Source of the DNA: an uncultured Bacteroides sp.
GTDB lineage: Bacteria; Bacteroidota; Bacteroidia; Bacteroidales; Bacteroidaceae
Assembly (NCBI GenBank): GCA_949288715.1
Contig: CASELH010000051.1
Span: 1-60,817 of the forward strand
Length of the DNA: 60,817 nucleotides
Reading direction: 5' to 3'
The notes beneath the pieces are model-generated. The model saw nothing but the letters and a program-made list of their open reading frames with translations, searched no databases and was not told the origin of the DNA. A program made the translations under genes and the position numbers. Every line of letters starts with the position of its first letter. Position 1 is the first letter of the stretch. Positions 17,201-25,218 of the stretch are shown here, piece after piece.

Positions 17201-17436
17201 GAGATGACTAGCCGGCGGGCGTCAGCCGGCACGTTGGCCAGGGTGAACTTGCCGTCCACGTCGGTCACCGTGCCCAGCGTGGTTCCCTTCACTTGCACTG
17301 CCGCCCCTATGACGGGCTGGTTGTCTTCTTCGCCCAGCACGATGCCTTCTACCTGGCGCGTTGTCTGCTGGGCCTGTGTCACGCCCATTCCCACCAAGAG
17401 AAAGGCGAGGCACCACAGGATAAATTGTCTTTTCAT
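14263..17436 (-). CDS. SusC/RagA-family TonB-dependent outer membrane transporter
   Basis: 1057 residues. After the signal peptide (to about 22, VGMGVTQAQQ) comes a carboxypeptidase-regulatory-like domain (VIGAAVQVKGTTLGTVTDVD) and the TonB plug (about 110-230: DEVMVVAYGTAKKSSYAGSA, INTLNPEDIESISVLKDAAA-like, SLYGSRAANGVILITTKRGK). The remainder is the 22-strand barrel ending in FVFGIELKF with a terminal Phe. It imports a substrate together with the SusD-like partner. No glycoside hydrolase, sigma/anti-sigma or hybrid sensor is adjacent, so the substrate cannot be inferred. Confidence 0.96.
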   Translation of the reverse strand: MKRQFILWCLAFLLVGMGVTQAQQTTRQVEGIVLGEEDNQPVIGAAVQVKGTTLGTVTDVDGKFTLANVPADARRLVISYLGMKTTEMDIRPYVKVTLRNDTEMLDEVMVVAYGTAKKSSYAGSASLVKAGDMEGIPTTTFENALNGKVAGLQLTNNSGQAGSAPAIRIRGIGSMNAGNEPLYVIDGVPVSSGNTGQMDGELYSTNNIMNTLNPEDIESISVLKDAAASSLYGSRAANGVILITTKRGKIGKPVVTLKAEVGFTPSWATQNYEPASVQENVDMLYSVFYDYGLSQGDDAAAATQTAIDMLNDRFNMHGYQFTTNGTSPYERVNILEYDNSGRQGKYFDWDKAYFRTGVYQSYDMSVSGATQNTNYYTSLSYTKDDGRLRVNSFDRISGRLNLTQNVGKFMELTTNASYTRMEKTGYNDTRNTRTNYFMQAHNLLWGLYWPTDYKTGLPWTDQYGSLAYNNLYYDNEWDNNSTTSRLLAAETLTLHLLPGLDVRSVFSYDNTMVKDYYYYSANHFYGSADNGTMSEFRTNYEKWVSSTTANYTNTFADRHTLGLMAGFEAEKNVADYTEATGSNFPTSTIHAISTAGVQTSSGYSWGNSMVSILSKVDYNYDERYFLSGSYRRDGSSRLSADHRWGNFWSVAAAWNVLKEGFMQGTTGWLSNLRLRASYGVNGTLPTDNYGYMSLINYSNRYNGQPGGAISTAANANLSWETSYNTNVGLDFGLFNQRLRGTVEYFNRNSKNLLQDVPISMVTGFSSTLQNVGCINNHGIELELSGDIIDRNGWLWTLGANATFLRSEVKELYGDADIIWYDPTSSDDRAMFIYREGQSTLAFYGYEWAGVDRTNGKSVYYVNNPADPKAGDFLYNGRGATYDYNQANYTVIGNAVPKVYGGVNTSVSWKGIDLALNFTYKIGGSLYDGAYMDVADDGYYWERIHAKNYYDNLWTPSNPDGTEPRIEGVDLTDAQQYSSRHVHNASYLRLKTLSLGYTLPRRWTRKASISSARLFFNGSNLWTIAKYKDADPEVSEYGTRGWETPIGKTFVFGIELKF

Positions 17437-17551
17437 ACTACTTCCTATATTTGCGGATTAAACATTGTCTGTCTTTTTACCTTGTTGTCTATTCTGTTTT
17501 CATCCTTAGCCCGTGGAAGCGAAACAAAGGCACGCTATGCCTTTTGGACTG

Positions 17552-17559
17552 CAAATATA
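17552..17559 (-). promoter_or_regulatory. -7 box (TATATTTG) upstream of the SusC-like gene
   Basis: TATATTTG on the minus strand, about 115 bases before the start at 17436. It lies between the LRR gene stop and the SusC-like gene, suggesting the transporter has its own promoter. No exact -33 TTTG at the right distance. Confidence 0.45.
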
Positions 17560-17639
17560 GGAAAAAAGTTTCTTTCTTCTTCTTTTTTTCGTAAATATGT
17601 AGCAAAATAGTATAAAAGTAGGCGGTAGACAGTAGACTG

Positions 17640-18923
17640 TCAGTCGGCATAGGTAATGACCAGGTCGGGATAGACTTTGGCCAGCACCTCCATGTTGTGC
17701 TCGATAAGCCGGGCTTCGCGGGAGAGCACCAGCGTCTTCAAGGGGCACGCCAGCGACGGGTTAATGTAGAGCCCCTCCGGCGAGTAATCGTTCCAGTTTA
17801 CCGGACAGAATCGCTGGAGTTTCTTGTGGATGCCCAAATCCAGATGCTCGATAAGGGTGCCGTAGCACGACAAGTTGACCAGCTCCGGGTTCCGGCTCAG
17901 GTCCAGCCGGGAGATGGGGCTGTTGTCGCACCACAGTATTCGTAGCTGCGGGTTGTGGCTCACGTCCAAAGCGGTAAGTTCGGAAGTGTTGCCGCATACA
18001 AGTTCCCGCAACTGCGCATTCCCGCTTACGTTCACCGTGCTGAGCCGGCACCCCGCGCACTCCAGCACGCTCAGGGCCAGGTTATGGCTGACGTCGAGGG
18101 AGGTTATCTCGGCATTTGAGTTGCAATTGAGGTAACTGAGGGAGGCGTTTTGACTCACGTCCAACGAGCTAAGCGCATTGCTGTAGCACAACAGAGATTC
18201 AAGAGCCTTGTTGTTTGTAACATCGAGGGAAGTCAGCTTGCAATTGCTACACTCCAGCCGCGTCAAGGCCTTGTTGTGGCTGACATCGAGCGAGGACAGG
18301 GGATTATCATTGCACATCAGTTCTTTGAGGGCGGGGTTTTGGCTCACGTCCAGCGTAGTCAGTCCGGTAGAGGCGCACCGCAGCACTTCGAGGGCGGGGT
18401 TGTGAGTGACATCCAGCTCGGTAATCCCGCAGCCGATGCAATCCAAATACACCAGCTCCGGGTTCCGGCTCACGTCGAGGGAGGTAAAACCGTTCCCAAG
18501 GTCCAAGTATTTCAGCGAGCGGAAGAGGCTGGCATCCATCGCGCGCTCCAGTCCCAGTATCCGGCAAGAGATTTCCAGGAACTCCAAGTTTTTGAAGTAC
18601 TCCAATCCTTTGAAGCTGCTGATTTCTTCCCCAAGAGTGTACTGGATACTGTTAAACATAAGCACCTTCACCGCCTCGGCCTCCATCTGCGAAATCTTCC
18701 CGTCGCCGTTCTTGTCTACTTGGATAACGTAAGTCTGGCCGTCCCACTCTATCTTCTGGGTGGCCAGCAGGCACGCTTCCAGCGCAGGGTCTTCAAACTC
18801 AATGATGGGGCTGTTATCTTCCACAGGTTCGGGGTTGGGGTCAACGCCCGGTTCTTCCTCGCCGCCGCAAGCGCACAGGGCAAGGGATGCACAGAGGCAA
18901 AACAATAATGACTTCTTCTTCAT
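17640..18923 (-). CDS. leucine-rich-repeat surface lipoprotein
   Basis: 427 residues. The lipoprotein signal has Cys19 (LALCACGGEE). Residues 70-81 (DKNGDGKISQME) form an EF-hand-like calcium loop. From about 90 to 380 there are ten or more ~21-residue repeats of the form LTSLDVSxNxALxxLxCxxC, a Bacteroidales LRR type rich in LDVS and Cys. A surface binding or adhesion role is likely; partner unknown. It lies 204 bases upstream of the SusC-like gene on the same strand. It has its own -7 box (TATCTTTG, 18958-18965). Confidence 0.85.
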   Translation of the reverse strand: MKKKSLLFCLCASLALCACGGEEEPGVDPNPEPVEDNSPIIEFEDPALEACLLATQKIEWDGQTYVIQVDKNGDGKISQMEAEAVKVLMFNSIQYTLGEEISSFKGLEYFKNLEFLEISCRILGLERAMDASLFRSLKYLDLGNGFTSLDVSRNPELVYLDCIGCGITELDVTHNPALEVLRCASTGLTTLDVSQNPALKELMCNDNPLSSLDVSHNKALTRLECSNCKLTSLDVTNNKALESLLCYSNALSSLDVSQNASLSYLNCNSNAEITSLDVSHNLALSVLECAGCRLSTVNVSGNAQLRELVCGNTSELTALDVSHNPQLRILWCDNSPISRLDLSRNPELVNLSCYGTLIEHLDLGIHKKLQRFCPVNWNDYSPEGLYINPSLACPLKTLVLSREARLIEHNMEVLAKVYPDLVITYAD

Positions 18924-19176
18924 GCTACTGATAAGGTATTGATAGATTGGTATTGCACAAAGATAAACATTTTATTTCAGAAGACTACTATCTACTGACT
19001 ACTGACTACCGACTACTCCCCCGCCATGCTGTCCGAGAACTCATTAACTGCTGTCATTTTGCACTGTCATCCTGAGTGCAAACGAAGCCCGCTTATTTCC
19101 GCTGTCGGGAGATGCTTCACTGACGTTCAGCATGACAGAATGATAAGACATTAATGCTTTTCGGACAATCCTCCGA
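18924..19176. repeat. R3 inner unit
   Basis: Between the LRR gene promoter and the next gene, TGTCATCCTGAGTGC ... GATGCTTCACTGACGTTCAG CATGACAG (about 19065-19140) is an R3 inner unit without the outer arms. Nothing else is seen. Confidence 0.65.
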
Positions 19177-20064
19177 CTACCTGCTCCAAGCCCCGCCCAT
19201 GTACCCCGGCACCTCGGGCCGAAGCATGGGGCCGCCGCGAAAGCGGTCGCCCTTGTGCACGGCGTTGCGGATAATCTCGTAGATGATGGGGCCTACGTCC
19301 AGGCCGAGGTCGAACTTGGGCAGCTTCACGGTGGGGATGACCACGGGCAGCGTGGTCCACCGCCCGGTGGAGCGGTCGTAGTAGCGCTGCACGCCCAGCT
19401 CCAGGCTGAAGCGCTCGCCCAGGTCGAAGCCCACGGAGCCGCCATAGTGCCAGTCCGGCCGGTTGGGGAAGCGGCCCACGGCGGTGCCTCCGAAGACGTT
19501 GAACCACACGTGCTCCTGCGGCTGGTAGGTCAGCCGGCCGTCCAGCTCCACGGCCATGCGCGTCAGGTGCGTCATGCTGAGCTTCGTGGCGTTGGCCGCG
19601 GCTTGCAGGCGCAGGCGGTCGTTCAGCTGGCGCACGTAGGTCAGTCCGGCCTCCGTCTGCACGCCCAGCCCGGGCAGGGAGTAGCGTCCGCCCCGCCCGT
19701 AGATGGCGTTGTCGCCCCACGTCGCGATGGGTCCGCCCGTGCTGTAGTCGCCCCGGAACATGGGCGAGGGGTTGGTGTAGTAAGGCGGAATGTACTCCGG
19801 CGGTACGGCGGGCGGCGTGAAGGTCATGGGGTGCGCGTCGTCGTCCACGGCGGCACGGCGTGTCGGGAGGGTAGCGTTCACGGCACCGGCAGTTGTCCCC
19901 GTGCCGGAGGCAGCAGAGCGGAGGCGGTCGGCCCCCTGCGGCAGCGTGCGCACCGAGTCGGGCACCTCCGGGCGCGTGCGGTCTTCCTGCGCGCGGGCCT
20001 GGGGAACGGCCATCAGCAGGGCGGCGGCCATCAGCAGCATGGGGGCAATGCGTTTCATAAACAT
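19177..20064 (-). CDS. exported hypothetical protein, probable outer-membrane beta-barrel
   Basis: 295 residues from MFMKRIAPMLL (start 20064; 20058 is equally possible). A signal peptide ends near VPQARAQ. The middle is Pro-rich (TFTPPAVPPEYIPPYYTNPS); the second half alternates polar and aromatic residues (LGVQTEAGLTYVRQLNDRL, WHYGGSVGFDLGERFSLELG), as in small barrels. A longer frame to 20208 is rejected because a -7 box TACCTTTG (20101-20108) lies inside it. Function unknown; not assigned to a named family. Confidence 0.75.
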   Translation of the reverse strand: MFMKRIAPMLLMAAALLMAVPQARAQEDRTRPEVPDSVRTLPQGADRLRSAASGTGTTAGAVNATLPTRRAAVDDDAHPMTFTPPAVPPEYIPPYYTNPSPMFRGDYSTGGPIATWGDNAIYGRGGRYSLPGLGVQTEAGLTYVRQLNDRLRLQAAANATKLSMTHLTRMAVELDGRLTYQPQEHVWFNVFGGTAVGRFPNRPDWHYGGSVGFDLGERFSLELGVQRYYDRSTGRWTTLPVVIPTVKLPKFDLGLDVGPIIYEIIRNAVHKGDRFRGGPMLRPEVPGYMGGAWSR

Positions 20065-20154
20065 GGGTCTTGTTTTTGTAAAGCGATGATATTGTCCTAA
20101 CAAAGGTAGGCAATAGGGGCGGACTTTGCAAGGGGTGGTAAGACTATTTAAGAA

Positions 20155-20247
20155 AATGAAGAATGAAGAATCGCGCTTCGCGCTGGAATGAAGAATGCCA
20201 TGCGGCATCCCTGAGAATTCTTCATTCTTCGTTCTTCATTCTTCATT
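20155..20247. repeat. R6 GAAGAATGAAGAAT palindromic repeat
   Basis: AATGAAGAATGAAGAATCGC ... GCCATGCGGCATCCCTGAGA ... TTCTTCATTCTTCATTAAAG, matching 8170-8289. An R7-like GCGCTGGCGATGGTA tandem follows at 20276-20330. Confidence 0.8.
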
Positions 20248-20330
20248 AAAGAAACTCCCTCCTGTCGCAGTATCACTACCGCGCTGGCGATGGTAATCTA
20301 CCGTGCTGGCGATGGTAGGCCACCGCGCCC

Positions 20331-20620
20331 GTCCTGCAAGGCTTTTCCGCAAGGCGGAGGCGGCGGTTACATTTTGCTTCAAAAGGGAGGGGAATACGGG
20401 TATTTTTGTCGCAATCATCTTGCAGAAATGCCCGTTTCGCTGACAAAACAGCCCGAAATAGCGGCATCCGACTTACACTTCGGCACGGCGCTAAGGGGAA
20501 ATCCTTGCGATTTTCGGCGGCGCACAACCCCCTGCCCGGAAAAATCGGCGGGATTTCGGCCTTATTTAACACTTCGTAAGACTTCTGCCCCCTACCCTGC
20601 CCCGCCGCAAAAATCCGCCC
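20331..20620. other. unassigned intergenic stretch before mnmG
   Basis: A minus-strand frame (20276-20632) encodes a basic peptide including FLQDDCDKNTRIPLPFEAKC, which I associate only vaguely with short hypothetical proteins of Bacteroides. It runs through R7 and has no promoter, so I read it as dispersed non-coding sequence. Nothing else is recognisable. Confidence 0.35.
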
Positions 20621-20623
20621 GCC

Positions 20624-20669
20624 AATTCTCAATTCTTAATTCTCAATTCTCAATTTATTAGTACCTTTG
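20624..20669 (+). promoter_or_regulatory. R4 array abutting the mnmG -7 box
   Basis: Tandem AATTCTCAATT units (20624-20657) run directly into TACCTTTG (20662-20669), 30 bases before the mnmG start. The expected -33 position falls within the repeat and has no TTTG. Confidence 0.6.
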
Positions 20670-20698
20670 CCGAAGAAAAGAACAATCAGGAGAAACGA

Positions 20699-22573
20699 AT
20701 GGAGTTTAACTACGATGTCATAGTAATCGGTGCCGGCCACGCGGGATGCGAAGCTGCCTCGGCCGCCGCACGCCTCGGGTCGAAGACGTGCCTCATCACC
20801 ATGGACATGAACAAGATTGCGCAGATGAGCTGCAACCCCGCCATAGGCGGCATTGCCAAGGGGCAGATTGTGCGCGAAATCGACGCCTTAGGCGGATTTA
20901 CCGGACTGGTGACGGACCGCACCGCCATACAGTTCCGCCTGCTGAACCGCTCGAAGGGTCCCGCCATGTGGAGCCCGCGCGCGCAGTGCGACCGCGCCAA
21001 GTTCATCTGGGCCTGGCGCGAGGTGCTGGAGAACACGCCCAATCTGCACATCTGGCAGGACACCGTGCGACGGCTGCTGGTGACGGACGGCGAGGTGCGG
21101 GGCGTGGAGACGGTGTGGGGCGTGACGTTCCGCGCCCGGTGCGTGGTGCTGACGGCGGGCACTTTCCTGAACGGACTGATGCACGTGGGCCGCGCCATGG
21201 TGCCCGGCGGACGCATGGCCGAGCCGGCCAGCTACGAACTGACGGAGTCGATAGCCGCGCAGGGCATCAGTTACGGACGCATGAAGACGGGCACACCCGT
21301 GCGCATAGACGGCCGAAGCGTGCACTACGAGGACATGGAGCTGCAGCCGGGCGAGGCGGACTTCCACAAGTTCTCCTTCCTCGACACGCCCCAACGCCCC
21401 CTGCGCCAGCTGCCCTGCTGGACGTGCTTCACCAACGAGGCCGTGCACGAGGTGCTGCGACGCGGGCTGCCGGACTCGCCCTTGTACAACGGCCAGATTC
21501 AGAGCATAGGGCCGCGCTACTGTCCCAGCATCGAGACGAAAATCGTGACCTTCCCCGACAAGCCGCAGCACCAGCTCTTCCTCGAGCCCGAGGGCGAAGA
21601 CACGCGCGAGCTGTACCTCAACGGCTTCTCCTCGTCCCTCCCCCTGGACATCCAGCTGGAGGCCATCCGGCGGATGCCGGCCTTCCGCGACGTGGTCATC
21701 TATCGCCCCGGCTACGCCATAGAGTACGACTACTTCGACCCCACGCAGCTGAAGCACACGCTGGAGACGAAACGCGTGCAGGGCCTCTTCCTGGCCGGAC
21801 AGGTGAACGGCACCACGGGCTACGAGGAAGCCGCCGGACAGGGCATCGTGGCGGGCATCAACGCCCACATCCGTTGCCACGGCGGAGAGCCCTTCACCCT
21901 GGGCCGCGACGAAGCCTACATAGGCGTGCTGATTGACGACCTGGTGACCAAAGGCGTGGACGAGCCCTACCGCATGTTCACCTCGCGGGCCGAATACCGC
22001 ATACTGCTGCGCATGGACGATGCCGACATGAGACTGACCGAACGCTCCTACCGCCTCGGCCTGGCCGATGCCCATCGCTACGAGTTGCTCCGCACCAAGC
22101 GCGAGGCCGTGGGCCACCTGGTGGAGTTTGCCCGCCGCTACTCCATCAAGCCCGCGCTCATCAACCCCGCGCTCGAGGCATTGGGCACCACCCCCCTACG
22201 CCAAGGCTGCAAGCTGGTGGACCTGCTGAACCGTCCGCAGCTCACCATCGACAACCTGGCGCCCCACATCCAGGCCTTCCGCCGCGAGCTGGACAAGCTC
22301 ACCGACCGCCGCGAGGAAATCATCGAGGCCGCCGAAATACTCATCAAGTACGAAGGCTACATTGCCCGCGAGCGGCAGATTGCCGACAAGCTGGGCCGGC
22401 TGGACAGCATCAAGATAAAGGGCAAATTCGACTACGCCTCGCTGCAGTCCCTCTCCACCGAGGCACGGCAGAAACTGGCCAAGATAGACCCGGAGACCAT
22501 CGGGCAGGCCAGCCGCATTCCCGGCGTGTCGCCCAGCGACATCAACGTGCTGCTGGTGCTGTGCAACCGCTGA
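20699..22573 (+). CDS. mnmG: tRNA uridine-5-carboxymethylaminomethyl(34) synthesis enzyme MnmG
   Basis: 624 residues, normal length. The FAD-binding motif GAGHAGCEAA is at 11-20; MSCNPAIGGIAKGQIVREID (about 43-62), the tRNA-binding segment and the C-terminal helical domain (ASRIPGVSPSDINVLLVL) are present. With MnmE it installs cmnm5 at the wobble uridine. It is the first gene of mnmG-apt-uvrC. Confidence 0.97.
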   Translation: MEFNYDVIVIGAGHAGCEAASAAARLGSKTCLITMDMNKIAQMSCNPAIGGIAKGQIVREIDALGGFTGLVTDRTAIQFRLLNRSKGPAMWSPRAQCDRAKFIWAWREVLENTPNLHIWQDTVRRLLVTDGEVRGVETVWGVTFRARCVVLTAGTFLNGLMHVGRAMVPGGRMAEPASYELTESIAAQGISYGRMKTGTPVRIDGRSVHYEDMELQPGEADFHKFSFLDTPQRPLRQLPCWTCFTNEAVHEVLRRGLPDSPLYNGQIQSIGPRYCPSIETKIVTFPDKPQHQLFLEPEGEDTRELYLNGFSSSLPLDIQLEAIRRMPAFRDVVIYRPGYAIEYDYFDPTQLKHTLETKRVQGLFLAGQVNGTTGYEEAAGQGIVAGINAHIRCHGGEPFTLGRDEAYIGVLIDDLVTKGVDEPYRMFTSRAEYRILLRMDDADMRLTERSYRLGLADAHRYELLRTKREAVGHLVEFARRYSIKPALINPALEALGTTPLRQGCKLVDLLNRPQLTIDNLAPHIQAFRRELDKLTDRREEIIEAAEILIKYEGYIARERQIADKLGRLDSIKIKGKFDYASLQSLSTEARQKLAKIDPETIGQASRIPGVSPSDINVLLVLCNR

Positions 22574-22633
22574 GCAGGGCGCAGCGTTCCACGTGAAACA
22601 AACAATTCAATAAACGAAATAAAACAACTGATT

Positions 22634-23158
22634 ATGAGCAAAGAAACACTGAGAAAGAGCATCCGGGAGATACCCGATTTCCCGAAGCCCGGCATCCTGT
22701 TCTACGACGTTACCACCATGTTCAAGGACGTGGCCGCCCTGCGCGAATTGTCGGACACGCTGTACGACATGTATCGAGACAAAGGCATCACCAAGGTGGT
22801 GGGCATCGAGTCGCGCGGCTTCATCATGGGCGGACTGCTGGCTGCCCGCCTGGGCGCCGGATTCGTGCCCGTGCGCAAGCCCGGCAAGCTGCCCGCCGAG
22901 ACCATCGAAATAAGCTACGCCAAGGAGTATGGCACGGACACCATACAGATTCACCGCGACGCCATTGAGCCCGGAGACGTGGTGCTGATGCACGATGACC
23001 TGCTGGCCACGGGAGGCACCATGAAGGCCGCCTGCCAACTGGTGCAAAGCATGAGCCCGCAGAAGGTGTACGTCAACTTCATCATCGAGCTGAAGGCCCT
23101 GCACGGACGCGACGTCTTCGGGCCGGACGTGGAACTGGAAACGATACTGCAACTTTAG
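22634..23158 (+). CDS. apt: adenine phosphoribosyltransferase
   Basis: 174 residues. The IPDFPKPGILFYDVTT start and the PRPP-binding loop VLMHDDLLATGGTMKAA (about 119-135) are diagnostic. It salvages adenine to AMP using PRPP. It lies 60 bases after mnmG; the IESRGFIMG segment is intact. Confidence 0.97.
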   Translation: MSKETLRKSIREIPDFPKPGILFYDVTTMFKDVAALRELSDTLYDMYRDKGITKVVGIESRGFIMGGLLAARLGAGFVPVRKPGKLPAETIEISYAKEYGTDTIQIHRDAIEPGDVVLMHDDLLATGGTMKAACQLVQSMSPQKVYVNFIIELKALHGRDVFGPDVELETILQL

Positions 23159-23159
23159 T

Positions 23160-23265
23160 AAATTGAGAATTGAGAATTAAAAATTGAGAAATAAGCAGGA
23201 ATATGCCTCGATTATCTGCTCCCTATTTCTCAATTTTTAATTCTCAATTCTCAATTCTCAATTCC
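23160..23265. repeat. R4 long inverted repeat between apt and uvrC
   Basis: AATTGAGAATTGAGAATTAA ... AGAAATA (23161-23193) and its exact complement (23222-23254) form a ~33-base-pair stem with a loop of ~30 bases, itself containing AGCAG/CTGCT. The right arm continues with one more AATTCTCAATT unit to 23263, five bases before the uvrC start. Confidence 0.85.
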
Positions 23266-23267
23266 CC

Positions 23268-25106
23268 ATGGACATTCTCAAGAACAACCCCTACCTGGCG
23301 GGCATTGTGCACAACCTGCCCGAAAGCCCCGGCATCTACCAGTACCTCAACGCCGAGGGCACCATCATCTACGTGGGCAAGGCCAAGAGCCTGAAACGGC
23401 GCGTATCCAGCTACTTCAACCGCGAGCACGAGTCGGGCAAGACGCGCCTGCTCGTCAGCAAGATTGCCGACATACGCTACATCGTGGTCAACACCGAGGA
23501 AGACGCCCTGCTGCTGGAGAACAACCTCATCAAGAAGTACAAGCCCCGCTACAACGTGCTGCTGAAGGACGACAAGACCTACCCCAGCATATGCGTGCAG
23601 AACGAGCCCTTCCCCCGCGTGTTCCGCACGCGGAAAATCGTGCGCAACGGCTCCACCTACTTCGGCCCCTACAGCCACATCCCCAGCATGCTGGCCGTGC
23701 TCGACCTCATCAAGCACCTCTACCCCCTGCGCACGTGCCACTACAACCTCTTGCCGGAGAACATCCGCGCGGGCAAGTTCCGCGTCTGCCTGGAGTATCA
23801 CATACACAACTGCGCCGGGCCCTGCGTGGGCAAGCAGACCGAGGAAGAGTACCTGCAGAACATTGCCCAGGTAAAAGAGATTCTGAAGGGAAACACCCAG
23901 CAGGTGGAACGCATGCTCTACCGCCAGATGCAGGAGCTGGCCGAGGAAATGCGCTTCGAGGAGGCACAGCGCGTGAAGGAGAAGTATCTGCTGGTAGAGG
24001 CCTACCGGTCGAAGTCGGAAGTGGTGAACAGCGCGCTGCACAACATCGACGTGTTCAGCATCGAGGAGAACGAAGAGCAAAGCTCGGCCTACGTGAACTA
24101 CCTGCACATCACCAACGGAGCCATCAACCAGGCCTTCACCTTCGAGTACAAGAAGCGGCTGAACGAGTCGCTCGAAGAGCTGCTGGCCCTGGGCATCGCC
24201 GAGATGAGGGAACGCTACCGCAGCCGCTCGCACGAAATCATCGTGCCCTTCGACCCCGGCATCGAGCTGAAGGACGTGGTGTTCACCATCCCCCAACGGG
24301 GCGACAAGAAGAAGCTGCTGGACCTCTCGCTGCTCAACGTGAAGCAGTACAAGGCCGACCGCCTGAAGCAGTCCGACAAGCTGAACCCCGAGCAACGCTC
24401 GCTGCGCCTGCTCAAGGAGTTCCAGCAGATGCTGCACCTGGACCGCCCGCCCCTGCGCATAGAGTGCTTCGACAACTCGAACACGCAGGGCAGCGACCCC
24501 GTGGCCGGCTGCGTGGTCTTCCTCAAGGGCAAGGCCGCCAAGCAGGAGTACCGCAAGTACAACATCAAGACCGTCTCCGGGCCCGACGACTACGCCTCCA
24601 TGCAAGAGGTGGTGCGCCGCCGCTACACCCACGCGCTGGAAGACGGCTCCCCCCTGCCCGACCTCATCATTACCGACGGCGGCAAGGGGCAGATGAGCGC
24701 CGTGAAAGAGGTGCTCGACGAGCTGGGCGTGAATATCCCCATAGCCGGACTGGCCAAGGACGACCGCCACCGCACCAACGAGCTGCTCTACGGCTTCCCC
24801 CCGCAGGTCATCGGCATGAAGCAAGGCACGCCCCTGTTCCGCCTCCTCACCTACATTCAGGACGAAGTGCACCGCTACGCCATCTCCTTCCACCGCCAGA
24901 AGCGCAGCAAGCGCCAGGTGGCATCGGAGTTGGACGGCATACGCGGCATCGGCCCCAAAGCCAAGGCCGACCTGCTGCGCGAGTTCAAGAGCGTGAAGCG
25001 CATCCGCGAAGCCACCTTCGACGCCCTCGCCGCCGTGGTGGGCCAGGCCAAGGCGCGCGTGCTGGAGGAGCACTTCGGGAAAGAAACTCAAGGGGAAAAG
25101 GCATAA
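23268..25106 (+). CDS. uvrC: excinuclease ABC subunit UvrC
   Basis: 612 residues. GIY-YIG nuclease (SPGIYQYLNAEGTIIYVGKA, about 17-36), UVR motif (AEEMRFEEAQRVKEKYLLVE, ~ 224-243), RNase H-like C-terminal nuclease (IECFDNSNTQGSDPVAGCVV; LIITDGGKGQ) and helix-hairpin-helix (DGIRGIGPKAKADLLREF). It makes the dual incisions of nucleotide excision repair. Confidence 0.97.
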   Translation: MDILKNNPYLAGIVHNLPESPGIYQYLNAEGTIIYVGKAKSLKRRVSSYFNREHESGKTRLLVSKIADIRYIVVNTEEDALLLENNLIKKYKPRYNVLLKDDKTYPSICVQNEPFPRVFRTRKIVRNGSTYFGPYSHIPSMLAVLDLIKHLYPLRTCHYNLLPENIRAGKFRVCLEYHIHNCAGPCVGKQTEEEYLQNIAQVKEILKGNTQQVERMLYRQMQELAEEMRFEEAQRVKEKYLLVEAYRSKSEVVNSALHNIDVFSIEENEEQSSAYVNYLHITNGAINQAFTFEYKKRLNESLEELLALGIAEMRERYRSRSHEIIVPFDPGIELKDVVFTIPQRGDKKKLLDLSLLNVKQYKADRLKQSDKLNPEQRSLRLLKEFQQMLHLDRPPLRIECFDNSNTQGSDPVAGCVVFLKGKAAKQEYRKYNIKTVSGPDDYASMQEVVRRRYTHALEDGSPLPDLIITDGGKGQMSAVKEVLDELGVNIPIAGLAKDDRHRTNELLYGFPPQVIGMKQGTPLFRLLTYIQDEVHRYAISFHRQKRSKRQVASELDGIRGIGPKAKADLLREFKSVKRIREATFDALAAVVGQAKARVLEEHFGKETQGEKA

Positions 25107-25218
25107 AAAAAGACGGGCATGGCAGGTGGAGAATAGCTATAACTTATTGGCAACCAAGCATTAACAATCACACTGACACGCCCGTTTCGGCTCCACGGGG
25201 AGGGAGGGAGCCAAGGTG
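25107..25218. terminator. possible bidirectional termination region
   Basis: AAAAAAAGACGGGC (from 25107) and GCCCGTTT (about 25180-25187) are inverted around ~65 bases, in the gap between convergent uvrC and the DUF1349 gene. The long loop makes this weak. Confidence 0.3.

Noticed and set aside
20065-20208. 48-codon N-terminal extension of the gene ending at 19177
   Set aside because: The -7 box at 20101-20108 lies inside the extension, and a signal peptide starts at 20064 or 20058.
20276-20632. 118-codon minus-strand frame upstream of mnmG
   Set aside because: It runs through R7 and has no promoter; the vaguely familiar peptide is more likely a dispersed non-coding sequence read as protein.
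23244-25091. 615-codon minus-strand frame opposite uvrC
   Set aside because: Shadow frame; uvrC motifs on the other strand are complete.
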